DNA of 64,000 nucleotides, taken from NCBI RefSeq assembly GCF_900091615.1, contig NZ_FMIA01000002.1, positions 5,766,001-5,830,000 of the forward strand, written 5' to 3'. Source of the DNA: Micromonospora yangpuensis. Its GTDB lineage: Bacteria > Actinomycetota > Actinomycetes > Mycobacteriales > Micromonosporaceae. Positions within the stretch are counted from its first letter, which is position 1, and every line of letters starts with the position of its first letter. Below the pieces are notes generated by a model, which did not search any database, was not told the origin of the DNA, and saw nothing but the letters and a program-made list of their open reading frames with translations. This document shows, in pieces, positions 44,894 to 52,127 of this stretch. A program made the translations under genes and the position numbers.

Positions 44894-46075
44894 TCAGTGA
44901 TGCGATCGCCGATTGTTCGACGACGATCCAGGTGCCGGGTCGTACGGCGCATACCCAGACGGCGCATACCCGGCCGGCGCATGCTGCGACCCGGCAGCGG
45001 GCAGAACAAGGGCGGCAGCTGTGGCAACACCACCGGCCTGACCAGGCCAGGCCGACAGCCCCGAAACCCCCAACCCCTGCACCAACTCCGGATCCAAATC
45101 CAAATCCATCTCCGGCACCGGCTGCGGTTGCCGCTTCGGCATGCTACCCGCCGACCCCCGCCCGAAAGCGCCGGCCGCAGACTGAGACTCGATCAAATCG
45201 CTCGTCGCCACCGGACAATCCTTCGGATAACCACGCTGCCGAATATCGCTCAAGATTGTACTGAGATCAACCTCCATGTCGCCCACCGGCACCTTCTTGG
45301 ACGGCGGTCGGCCGAAACGGTTGGCGACGTGATACTCGACAGCAGCATGAACATCCGCCCAACCTGACTCGCCCCGCTTGGCAGTGCTCCCCACAGGGAA
45401 GGCACCCATATCGCGATACAACTCGATCAAATCCCTCGTCCCCACCGGACAAGCCTTCGGAAAACCCTGCCGTCGAATATGGTTCAAGACCTTGCTGAGA
45501 TTGACCTCGATGTCGTTCACCGGCACGGCCTTGGATGGTGGTTGCCCGAAATGGTTGGCGAAGTGATACTCGACAGCGGCATGAACATCCACCCAACCCG
45601 ACTCGCCCCGCGCGGCCCGGCCTCCCTCGGAGAAGGCACCCATATCGCGGTACAGCTCGATCAAATCCCTCGTCTCCGCCGGAAAATCCTTCGGAAAACC
45701 ACGCTGCCGAATACTCCTCAAGGCCTGGCTGAGATCAGCCTCGGTGCCGTTCACCGGCACCTTCGTGGACGGCGGTTGCCCGAAATGGTTGGCGACGTGA
45801 TACTCGACAGCGGCATGAACATCCACCCAACCCGACTCGCCCCGCTTAGGGAAGGCACCCATATCGCGGTACAACTCGATCAAATCCCTCGTCTCCGCCG
45901 GACAAACCTTCGGATAACCACGTTGCCGAATATGGCCCAGGATTTGGCTGAGATTGACCTCGGTGCCGTTTACCGGCACCTTTGTGGACGGTGGATGCCC
46001 GAAACGGTGGAGGAAGTGGTACTCGACAGCGGCATGAATATTCGCCCACCGTTGGCTCTCCGGATTTTTCGGCAT
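44894..46075 (-). CDS. Modular repeat protein C (four units)
   Basis: Protein of 393 residues, the longest member, with four units (one W-A-N-I start and three GESGW starts), a partial unit and the common tail. The units differ at the same few positions (FGHPP/FGQPP/FGRPP; STKVPVNGTE/SKAVPVNDIE/SKKVPVGDME), so variation is concentrated in the stretch after FGxPPS, which may be a recognition surface. The tail has a shorter Gln-Pro run than its neighbours. The start is MPKNPESQRW, identical to protein A. Confidence 0.75.
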   Translation of the reverse strand: MPKNPESQRWANIHAAVEYHFLHRFGHPPSTKVPVNGTEVNLSQILGHIRQRGYPKVCPAETRDLIELYRDMGAFPKRGESGWVDVHAAVEYHVANHFGQPPSTKVPVNGTEADLSQALRSIRQRGFPKDFPAETRDLIELYRDMGAFSEGGRAARGESGWVDVHAAVEYHFANHFGQPPSKAVPVNDIEVNLSKVLNHIRRQGFPKACPVGTRDLIELYRDMGAFPVGSTAKRGESGWADVHAAVEYHVANRFGRPPSKKVPVGDMEVDLSTILSDIRQRGYPKDCPVATSDLIESQSAAGAFGRGSAGSMPKRQPQPVPEMDLDLDPELVQGLGVSGLSAWPGQAGGVATAAALVLPAAGSQHAPAGYAPSGYAPYDPAPGSSSNNRRSHH

Positions 46076-46191
46076 GACCACTCGACGGGCCGGACTCACA
46101 CACGGTTCAACCCGCACCGAACCCCCCAAAGTGACACTCGCCACACCCAGCACGGGGACCCGTCCAACACAACGACCCCCAGCACCCACCT

Positions 46192-47157
46192 TCAGTGACG
46201 CGACCGCCCATTGTTCGACGACGACCCGGGTGCCGGGTCGTACGGCGCATACCCAGACGGCGCATACCCGGCCGGCGCATGCTGCGACCCGGCAGCGGGC
46301 AGAACAAGGGCGGCAACTGTGGCAACACCACCGGCCTGACCAGGCCAGGCCGACAGCCCCGAAACCCCCAACCCCTGCACCAACTCCGGATCCAAATCCA
46401 TCTCCGGCACCGGCTGCGGCTGCGGCTGCGGTTGCCGCTTCGGCATGCTACCCGCCGGCCCCCGCCCGAAAGCGCCGACCGCAGACTGAAACTCGATCAA
46501 ATCGCTCGTCGCCACCGGACAAGCCTCCGGAAAACCGTGCCGCCGAATATCGCTCAAGGCCTGGCTGAGATTGACCTCCATGTCGCCCACCGGCACCCTC
46601 TTGGACGGTGGTTGCCCGAAAAGGTTGGCGACGTGATACTCGACAGCGGCACGAACATCCGCCCAACCCGACTCACCCCGCCTGGCACTACCTCCCCTGG
46701 AGAAGGCACCCGTATCGCGGTACAACTCGATCAAATCCCGCGTCTCCGCCGGACAAGCCTCCGGAAAACCGTGCTGCCGAATATTGCTCAAGGCCTTGCT
46801 GAGATTGACCTCGATGTCGCCCACCGGCACCTTCGTGGACGGCGGTTGCCCGAAATGGTTGGCGACGTGATACTCGACAGCGGCACGAACATCCGCCCAA
46901 CCCGACTCGCCCCGACGCCCACTTCCCTTGGGGAAGGCACCCATATCGCGGTACAACTCGATCAAATCCCGCGTCTCCACGGGACAAGCCTCCGGATAAC
47001 CCTTCCGTCGAATATTGCTCAAGGCCCGGCTGAGATCGACCACGATGCCGTTCACCGGCACCTTTGCGGACGGTGGTTGCCCGAAACGGTTGGCGAAGTG
47101 ATGCTCGACAGCGGCATGAATATTCGCCCACCGTTGGCTCTCCGGATTGTTCGGCAT
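46192..47157 (-). CDS. Modular repeat protein D (three units)
   Basis: Protein of 321 residues, first in the array by direction of transcription. Three units plus partial unit and the common tail (VATVAALVLP then Ser/Asn-rich). The first unit has HHFANRFGQPPSAKVPVNG, distinct from the other first units, and the 5' flank is the most diverged of the four, as expected for the array edge. It may be the founding copy. No signal peptide. Confidence 0.75.
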   Translation of the reverse strand: MPNNPESQRWANIHAAVEHHFANRFGQPPSAKVPVNGIVVDLSRALSNIRRKGYPEACPVETRDLIELYRDMGAFPKGSGRRGESGWADVRAAVEYHVANHFGQPPSTKVPVGDIEVNLSKALSNIRQHGFPEACPAETRDLIELYRDTGAFSRGGSARRGESGWADVRAAVEYHVANLFGQPPSKRVPVGDMEVNLSQALSDIRRHGFPEACPVATSDLIEFQSAVGAFGRGPAGSMPKRQPQPQPQPVPEMDLDPELVQGLGVSGLSAWPGQAGGVATVAALVLPAAGSQHAPAGYAPSGYAPYDPAPGSSSNNGRSRH

Positions 47158-47316
47158 GACCACTCGACGGGCCGGAACCCCGCACGGTTCAGCCCGTACC
47201 GGACCACCCAAAGTGACAGTTGCCACACCCGCCGCGACATCCACCGCCGTTCCTGATCACCAAGGCGCCGAAACCGATGGTTCCGAGGACCGCGCCCGTC
47301 GGGAGAACCATCGAGG

Positions 47317-47553
47317 TCAGCAGTCGCCTGGGTGGCCGGCGCGTCCGGTGCAGCGTCGGCCGTTGCCGAGGAGTCGGTCGCAGAAGATCCGGTGGTGTAC
47401 GCCCTGTTCGTCTTCGTACGACACGGTGGTTTCGGTGCGGTCGACGTTGCCGAGGAAGCTGACGGCGCGGGTGATGACGCGGGCGTAGCGGCGGGCGGTG
47501 TCGAGGTTGTCGGCGACCACGGGTAGGTGGACGACGAAGCGTTCGGTGCTCAT
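47317..47553 (-). CDS. Small conserved hypothetical protein
   Basis: Protein of 78 residues starting MSTERFVVHLPVVADNLDTA, with a helix ARRYARVITRAVSFLG and a C-terminal CDRLLGNGRRCTGRAGHPGDC that holds three cysteines and may bind metal. It is coupled to the upstream DivIVA-like gene (ATGA). I do not recognise a named family, though the gene pair looks typical of actinobacterial integrative elements. Confidence 0.65.
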   Translation of the reverse strand: MSTERFVVHLPVVADNLDTARRYARVITRAVSFLGNVDRTETTVSYEDEQGVHHRIFCDRLLGNGRRCTGRAGHPGDC

Positions 47554-47891
47554 CGGTTGCCCCCTGGGGTGAACTGGGACTGCCAGGTGCGCAGCGCCGT
47601 CTTGATTCGGGTGTTCTCCTCGGTGGCGGTGGTCAGGGCGTGGCGGGTGGTGGCGAGTTCGCTGGCGACGCGGTGGAGGTGGGCGTACACGTCGGTGGGG
47701 CGGAGGCCGCGGCGGACGGTGCGGAAGTGTCGGTTGCGGATCTGGGCGACGGTGAGGCGGGGGCAGGAATCGGCGCGGTACCAGCCGTCGTGCGGTGATC
47801 GGCGTCCGGCGGGTGGTGCCGGTGGGTGGTGCGGCGTGGGTGGTGTCGGTGGGTGGGTGGCTCGCCGGAGCCGGGTGAGCAGGGTACGCAT
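47550..47891 (-). CDS. DivIVA-domain-like protein
   Basis: Protein of 113 residues. After a Pro-rich start the core reads QIRNRHFRTVRRGLRPTDVY, then AHLHRVASELATTRHALTTA, which matches the N-terminal DivIVA membrane-curvature domain pattern (F-x-x-x-R-G-x-x-x-x-x-V). The remainder is a short coiled coil. Full DivIVA proteins are longer, so this may be a regulator or structural helper from an integrative element rather than the polar growth protein. ATG chosen because GGAAGGCGG precedes it. Divergent from the GntR gene. Confidence 0.72.
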   Translation of the reverse strand: MRTLLTRLRRATHPPTPPTPHHPPAPPAGRRSPHDGWYRADSCPRLTVAQIRNRHFRTVRRGLRPTDVYAHLHRVASELATTRHALTTATEENTRIKTALRTWQSQFTPGGNR

Positions 47892-48191
47892 GACGCCGCC
47901 TTCCTGGGCCGGGGCCCGTGTGTCGTGGGTGGAGGCGGCCCGGTCCGGGGCGGGGGAAGCGGACCGGGCCGCCGGCCCCGTGACCGCAGCCCTGATCGGC
48001 GGTACGGCCCCGGAGCCAACCTGGTTGTCCACGCTCGGAAGGGTTTGCCGAACCAACCGGAGCCGGACACTCAGCAACTTACGCGACTTACTAACCGCAG
48101 TCTAGCCCTGAGTATTGGCGCGCCTACATATTGCAGCAGCTACAGCAGGTCGGGCATGATCAGTGGTGCCGAACCGACCGGAGTCCTCACC

Positions 48192-48422
48192 ATGCCCACA
48201 GCACAGCCGTCGTTCCGCCGCATCGTCGACGAGATCGTCGCCAAGATAGCCAGTGGCGAGCTGAAGCCCGGCGACAAGCTGCCGTCGACCAGCCAGCTCG
48301 CCATCCAGTACGAGGTCAGCAACAACACCGTGTATCGAGCGCTCGCCATCCTGCACGACCGCGATTTGATCATCGGCCACCAGGGCCGCGGCACCTACGT
48401 CGCGCAGCGGCCGGAGCGGTAG
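48192..48422 (+). CDS. Small GntR-family transcriptional regulator
   Basis: Regulator of 76 residues, almost only the winged-helix domain: FRRIVDEIVAKIASGELKPG, then LPSTSQLAIQYEVSNNTVYR and a closing IGHQGRGTYVA wing. It lacks the ligand-binding domain of longer GntR proteins, as in the short regulators of actinobacterial integrative elements. It is divergent from the DivIVA-like gene, and GTGA-N8-TCAC dyads that could be its binding sites lie downstream before the accessory genes. Confidence 0.88.
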   Translation: MPTAQPSFRRIVDEIVAKIASGELKPGDKLPSTSQLAIQYEVSNNTVYRALAILHDRDLIIGHQGRGTYVAQRPER

Positions 48423-48509
48423 GGCCAGGACCGGACCGACCCGCCGTACCCGGTCCACCTGCCACCGGGGAGTCACCGGCCGCCGCCGGACGACCGGGGC
48501 GTCGTCGGC

Positions 48510-48525
48510 GTGAGACCGCGATCAC
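48510..48525. promoter_or_regulatory. GTGA-N8-TCAC dyad, site 1
   Basis: GTGAGACCGCGATCAC, 95 bp before the start of the first accessory gene. It matches site 3 in 13 of 16 positions and site 2 in 11 of 16. Possible operator for the neighbouring GntR regulator. Confidence 0.45.
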
Positions 48526-48619
48526 CTGACCTACGATCGAACCGAGGGGCCATCGCGCCCGTCGTGAACCGGGACGACGCGACAGGCGACGACGATCGCC
48601 CCGGTGAAGGGTTCGACGA

Positions 48620-49510
48620 ATGCAGTACGACACACAACCGCTGGACGATTACCTGAGCGCCCTGGAGGCGAATCTCGCCACGTCGGAACAGGCACGCCGA
48701 AGCAGTGGCCAGATCGCCTACCCGGCCGAGACCCCGCCCCCGTCCACCAGCCAGGTTCTCGGATCCTTGACCGACATTGCCCGAGCGCGCCAGCGAGCTG
48801 CCGCGACCGAGCTGACCACCGCGGCGGGCTACCTCGCCGCCACCGACGAACAGCTGTCGGAGCTGCTGCCGGCGCGCATGACACCGTTCCAGCTCGACTC
48901 GGCTCTCGAGAGCCGACGGAGAGCCGAGGCCCCGCTGCGCGTCGCGCTCGACGCCCAGGACACCGCCCAGAGCCAGATCTGGGAGGCGGTCCACACGCTG
49001 CGCTCCGCCGACCCGGGCAGCGCGCAGCCGTTCGAGGCCGCAGCGCACCAACAGATCAAACTGATCCGCGAGTTGGTGGCGGTCACCCGCGAGCTTCACC
49101 ACGGCCCGGACCTGGAGCCCTACCGCGACCCGGCCAGGGAGGTCGCCGCGTCCCGGCAACCCGCCGCAGCCGGGCGCGAATCGCAGTTTGCGATCGACGC
49201 CGCCCTGACTGAGCACTGGAACAACGGGGCCCGCCTGCAGCGGGAAGCGCGCCTCCCTGGCCTGCCCGACGCTGCCCGTGCCGCACAGCAGCACATCCGC
49301 GTGAACCTCGCGGAAATCGAGGCGCTGACGGAACGGCAGCGGCAGGCAACCGAGCAGTTCACGACGCTCAGCCAAACCGTCCTGAGCCGGCAGGCGGCCC
49401 TCCTCCGACCGGCGCCGCCCACCCAGCCGACGACGACGAACAGTTCCACCCCGGCCAACCAGGCCTTCCACCTGCCCAACCGACAGGCCAAGGCGATGGG
49501 ACCACGATGA
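48620..49510 (+). CDS. Coiled-coil accessory protein, first gene of a cluster
   Basis: Protein of 296 residues, mainly long helices (ARQRAAATELTTAAGYLAAT; AAQQHIRVNLAEIEALTERQ), no membrane segment or signal peptide, no known domain. The last 45 residues are polar (AALLRPAPPTQP, then a Thr/Asn/Ser run) and end KAMGPR. ATG with a GAAGG site. It overlaps the next gene by 4 bp. The similar helical build of all members of this cluster suggests they interact or are handled by the same partner. Confidence 0.72.
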   Translation: MQYDTQPLDDYLSALEANLATSEQARRSSGQIAYPAETPPPSTSQVLGSLTDIARARQRAAATELTTAAGYLAATDEQLSELLPARMTPFQLDSALESRRRAEAPLRVALDAQDTAQSQIWEAVHTLRSADPGSAQPFEAAAHQQIKLIRELVAVTRELHHGPDLEPYRDPAREVAASRQPAAAGRESQFAIDAALTEHWNNGARLQREARLPGLPDAARAAQQHIRVNLAEIEALTERQRQATEQFTTLSQTVLSRQAALLRPAPPTQPTTTNSSTPANQAFHLPNRQAKAMGPR

Positions 49511-50109
49511 GCTACCCGGACCGGAACCAGCAGGACTTCCCCATCCACGAGCCCAGGACCCCGCAGACCACCCGAGGCATGGTGCGGGACCACGGCGTGG
49601 ATGCCGTGCGGCAGAACCTGCTCCCGGCGGATCGCCAAGCCTTCGACGAGGCCAACCCTCGGAACGAAGCCCTGCGGGCCGCCCAGGACGTCAGAGAGCA
49701 CCGCCGGGAACTGGAACGACACGACGCGAGGACGATGGCGGACCTGCCGCGCAACGCCACCGAAGAGCAGGTCCGAGCGGTACGCGAAGCAGCAGCACCG
49801 AGCCGCGGTTACACCGAGGAGGACCTGGCGGAGGTCCAACAGGTGGTACGGAGCTACCGGAACAACCTCATCGAGCACGTCGACAACCGCAACCTGCTGC
49901 CGGGCGTCATCACCCGGTCGCAGCTCTACAGCACGCCAGCACCGAGTGTGGCGGACGTCGCCCCCCTCCAGTCGCCGGGCGGCAGCAGGTCGAACCAGCA
50001 GCCCCGGTCCGGGCACAGCGACAGCAGCCCCCGTCCGCCGCTGGGCGAGTCCCGGGGCGACCGATCCAGGCCCGGCCCCCGTCCAGGTGACCCCCGTGAC
50101 CGATGTTGA
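49507..50109 (+). CDS. Helical paralogue 1 with shared tail motif
   Basis: Protein of 200 residues, starting MSYPDRNQQDFPIHEP. The middle is helical (ADRQAFDEANPRNEALRAAQ) and is followed by YRNNLIEHVDNRNLLPG, a block shared with the next two genes. Then VADVAPLQSP and a tail of 50 residues rich in Ser, Pro, Arg and Gly. Coupled to the upstream gene by ATGA. No known function. It appears to be a tandem paralogue of the two genes that follow. Confidence 0.72.
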   Translation: MSYPDRNQQDFPIHEPRTPQTTRGMVRDHGVDAVRQNLLPADRQAFDEANPRNEALRAAQDVREHRRELERHDARTMADLPRNATEEQVRAVREAAAPSRGYTEEDLAEVQQVVRSYRNNLIEHVDNRNLLPGVITRSQLYSTPAPSVADVAPLQSPGGSRSNQQPRSGHSDSSPRPPLGESRGDRSRPGPRPGDPRDRC

Positions 50110-50129
50110 CCACCAGGGAAGAGGCGACG

Positions 50130-50669
50130 ATGAGTTACCCCAACAGCGGGTCGGACTTCGACATCCACATCGACTGGCGGGATCGTTCGCTACGCCACGA
50201 CTACACCATCGAAGCCATCCGGGATGCTCTGCCAGCTGACGTACGGAACGACTTCGACCGGGTGCACCCGTGGAGTCTGGTCGAGCAGAGCGACGCGCAG
50301 GCGGCGGAACGCCGGGCCGCGCTGGCAGACTTCGACCGGAGACAGGTCCCTTACGAACAACTCGATGCCTTCATGGCCGCCAGGCAAGAGCTGGTCAACC
50401 TCCAGACACAGGCCGACAAGCACGCGAACGACAGTCGCCACGAGTACCGGGAGAACCTGATCAACTACGTCAGTAGTCGCGGTGTGACCCTGACCTTCAG
50501 GGAGCCGTCGAGGCTGCCCCAGGAGGCGGGGGCGGGTTTCGCGCCGTACGCCACGCTGGAGTCCCCGAGCCAGGGTCGACGCGACCGGCCTCGCCGTGAG
50601 GGCGGCAGCGGACAGGCCAGCAGGCCGCCGATCGAGCCGCCCCCGCAGCGGCGCGGCCAGTTCCGCTGA
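50130..50669 (+). CDS. Helical paralogue 2 with shared tail motif
   Basis: Protein of 179 residues, starting MSYPNSGSDFDIHIDW, which parallels the start of its upstream neighbour. A block RHEYRENLINYVSSRGVTL corresponds to the conserved block of paralogue 1, followed by FAPYATLESP and a basic Arg/Pro/Gly tail. The ATG is preferred over an earlier in-frame codon because GAAGAGG lies directly ahead. 20 bp separates it from the previous gene, so they share a transcript. Confidence 0.72.
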   Translation: MSYPNSGSDFDIHIDWRDRSLRHDYTIEAIRDALPADVRNDFDRVHPWSLVEQSDAQAAERRAALADFDRRQVPYEQLDAFMAARQELVNLQTQADKHANDSRHEYRENLINYVSSRGVTLTFREPSRLPQEAGAGFAPYATLESPSQGRRDRPRREGGSGQASRPPIEPPPQRRGQFR

Positions 50670-50727
50670 GGAGAGCCGGGCCCTCGCTGGTGGCCCTCCC
50701 GCCACCGGCTCCGCCACCACTGTCCAC

Positions 50728-50743
50728 TTGAGACAGTAATCAC
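50728..50743. promoter_or_regulatory. TTGA-N8-TCAC dyad, site 2
   Basis: TTGAGACAGTAATCAC about 85 bp before the next gene. It shares the GAGAC-N-G core and the TCAC end with sites 1 and 3. Confidence 0.4.
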
Positions 50744-50827
50744 ACGCAACCCCTGCCGCATCGAGGAATCATCGCCCCGGTCACGTCGCTGCCAATAGGA
50801 AAGGCAACGAGACAGGGGGATAAGTCG

Positions 50828-51394
50828 ATGACTCACCCGAACCCAGAAGGCTCGTACGGTCAACAACCTGCCGCACCGCAACCACGCAACGGGCAGGAGC
50901 TGCTTGCCCAGTACGACTACCTCACGGTCCGCGACTACGGCATGACTCAGGAGCAGCGAGACCGCTACGACCGGCAGTACTACCCGCCGGTTGAGCGGGC
51001 GAACCAGCGCCTGGACAACGCCCACACGGCTCTGGAGGACTACCAGGGGTGGATGGAGATGTACCCCACGAACTCCTCCCGCGAGCGTCAGCAGCGGGCC
51101 GAAGAAGTCCAGAACCGGACCATGGAGGTCCGGAATGCCCAGCAGAACCTTATAGCCACGCAGGATGGGTACGAGCGGAACATCGTCCCCTTCATCGACC
51201 AGAACAACCTGGCCGGGCAGATGCACAACAGGATCGCCACCGGCACCTGGAGCCCGACGATGTCGGAGGTGGCGTCGCTGCGCAGCCCGGGACGCGGCAG
51301 TCAGTCCCCGGACAACAGCAGCACCCGACCGGCCCTGGCACCAACCTCCGGGAACGTCCGCCGAAACGCCCGCGGAGGCGGAGGCGGAGGGTAG
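50828..51394 (+). CDS. Helical paralogue 3 with shared tail motif
   Basis: Protein of 188 residues, starting MTHPNPEGSYGQQPAAPQP. It is helical (RQQRAEEVQNRTMEVRNAQQ), with GYERNIVPFIDQNNLAGQM matching the conserved block of paralogues 1 and 2. Then MSEVASLRSP and a tail ending in a poly-Gly run. ATG with an AGGGGGA site. It has its own upstream dyad, so it is probably a separate transcription unit. Confidence 0.72.
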   Translation: MTHPNPEGSYGQQPAAPQPRNGQELLAQYDYLTVRDYGMTQEQRDRYDRQYYPPVERANQRLDNAHTALEDYQGWMEMYPTNSSRERQQRAEEVQNRTMEVRNAQQNLIATQDGYERNIVPFIDQNNLAGQMHNRIATGTWSPTMSEVASLRSPGRGSQSPDNSSTRPALAPTSGNVRRNARGGGGGG

Positions 51395-52127
51395 CACCGG
51401 CGGTGCGCCCGACGACCGGCCGACGCCAGGTCGCCGGCTGAGCGGTACGGACGGAACGGTCGGGCCGGCCCGTCGATCCGGTGGGGCGGATCGACGGGCC
51501 CGCTGGTTCAGCGCCGCCGAGGTGAGACGGCGGTCACCGAGGCTCCGGTCGAACCGGGAGCCGTCGTTCCCGTCGTACGAGGCGGTGCTCCGAGGGGTGA
51601 ACCGACCGGGCGGACGGCACTTCATGCGACTGAGCCCGCCAAGCGAATCCGCCGACCATCGTCCCGACAGGAGCCGACCGGAGTGAACCGAGACGACCAA
51701 CAAACGGCCAGTACCGGGCCCCCGCGGAAATGCCGGCCAGTCGCCGGGCCCGACGATCGTGACCGACCGATGTCCCCAGGCGCGTACCGCCCCGGGGTTG
51801 CCGCCTTCCGCCGCCCGACGGCCCTACACCTGTCGTAACCGATCCCCGGCGCGCCGGGTGCGCAACTCGGCGAAGGTGCCAGAGCAGACAGGTCGCCGTT
51901 GAGCGCGAGGGTCGGCGGCTGGCCGGCAGATGAAACCCGGTCGGCGAAGCCCGGCGCGCGGCACTGCGAGTTTGCCGAAAGATCGAACCGATCAAGGTGA
52001 CCGGACGTTGTGCGGAGGACCAACGGCCGAGTGACGCGGCCCCGGTCCGCCGTCGGGCCCCGTCGTCAGATCAAGGAGCCGCCCACGACGGCGGGAATCG
52101 ACGGAAGCGCTATCTGGAGGAGAACGA
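51395..52127. other. Gene-free 730-bp region
   Basis: No convincing gene on either strand; open frames here are short and lack ribosome sites or recognisable protein sequence. It holds a third GTGA-N8-TCAC dyad and a CCCGGCGCGCCGGG palindrome near 51.85 kb. It probably serves as a long control region for the next gene, or contains decayed DNA. Confidence 0.55.
51522..51537. promoter_or_regulatory. GTGA-N8-TCAC dyad, site 3
   Basis: GTGAGACGGCGGTCAC, followed like site 1 by a TCGAACCG element and a CCCGTCGT element at similar spacing, so about 55 bp of the surrounding region is related between the two. Confidence 0.45.

Larger units (their letters stand above)
42963..47244 (-). repeat. Tandem array of four paralogous modular genes
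   Basis: Four genes on the minus strand, each with its own copy of the same upstream region, two to four copies of a repeat unit of about 250 bp, and a near-identical 3' end. Spacing between genes is constant at about 117 bp. Near-identity of the ends with variation in unit number is what unequal recombination would produce. Confidence 0.88.

Noticed and set aside
42963..47244. Possible CRISPR array or phage repeats
   Set aside because: The repeats are about 250 bp, coding, and lie within four genes; there are no short direct repeats with unique spacers.
51622..52023. Minus-strand open frame in the 51.4-52.1 kb gap
   Set aside because: No ribosome site, no homology by eye and composition typical of a shadow frame.
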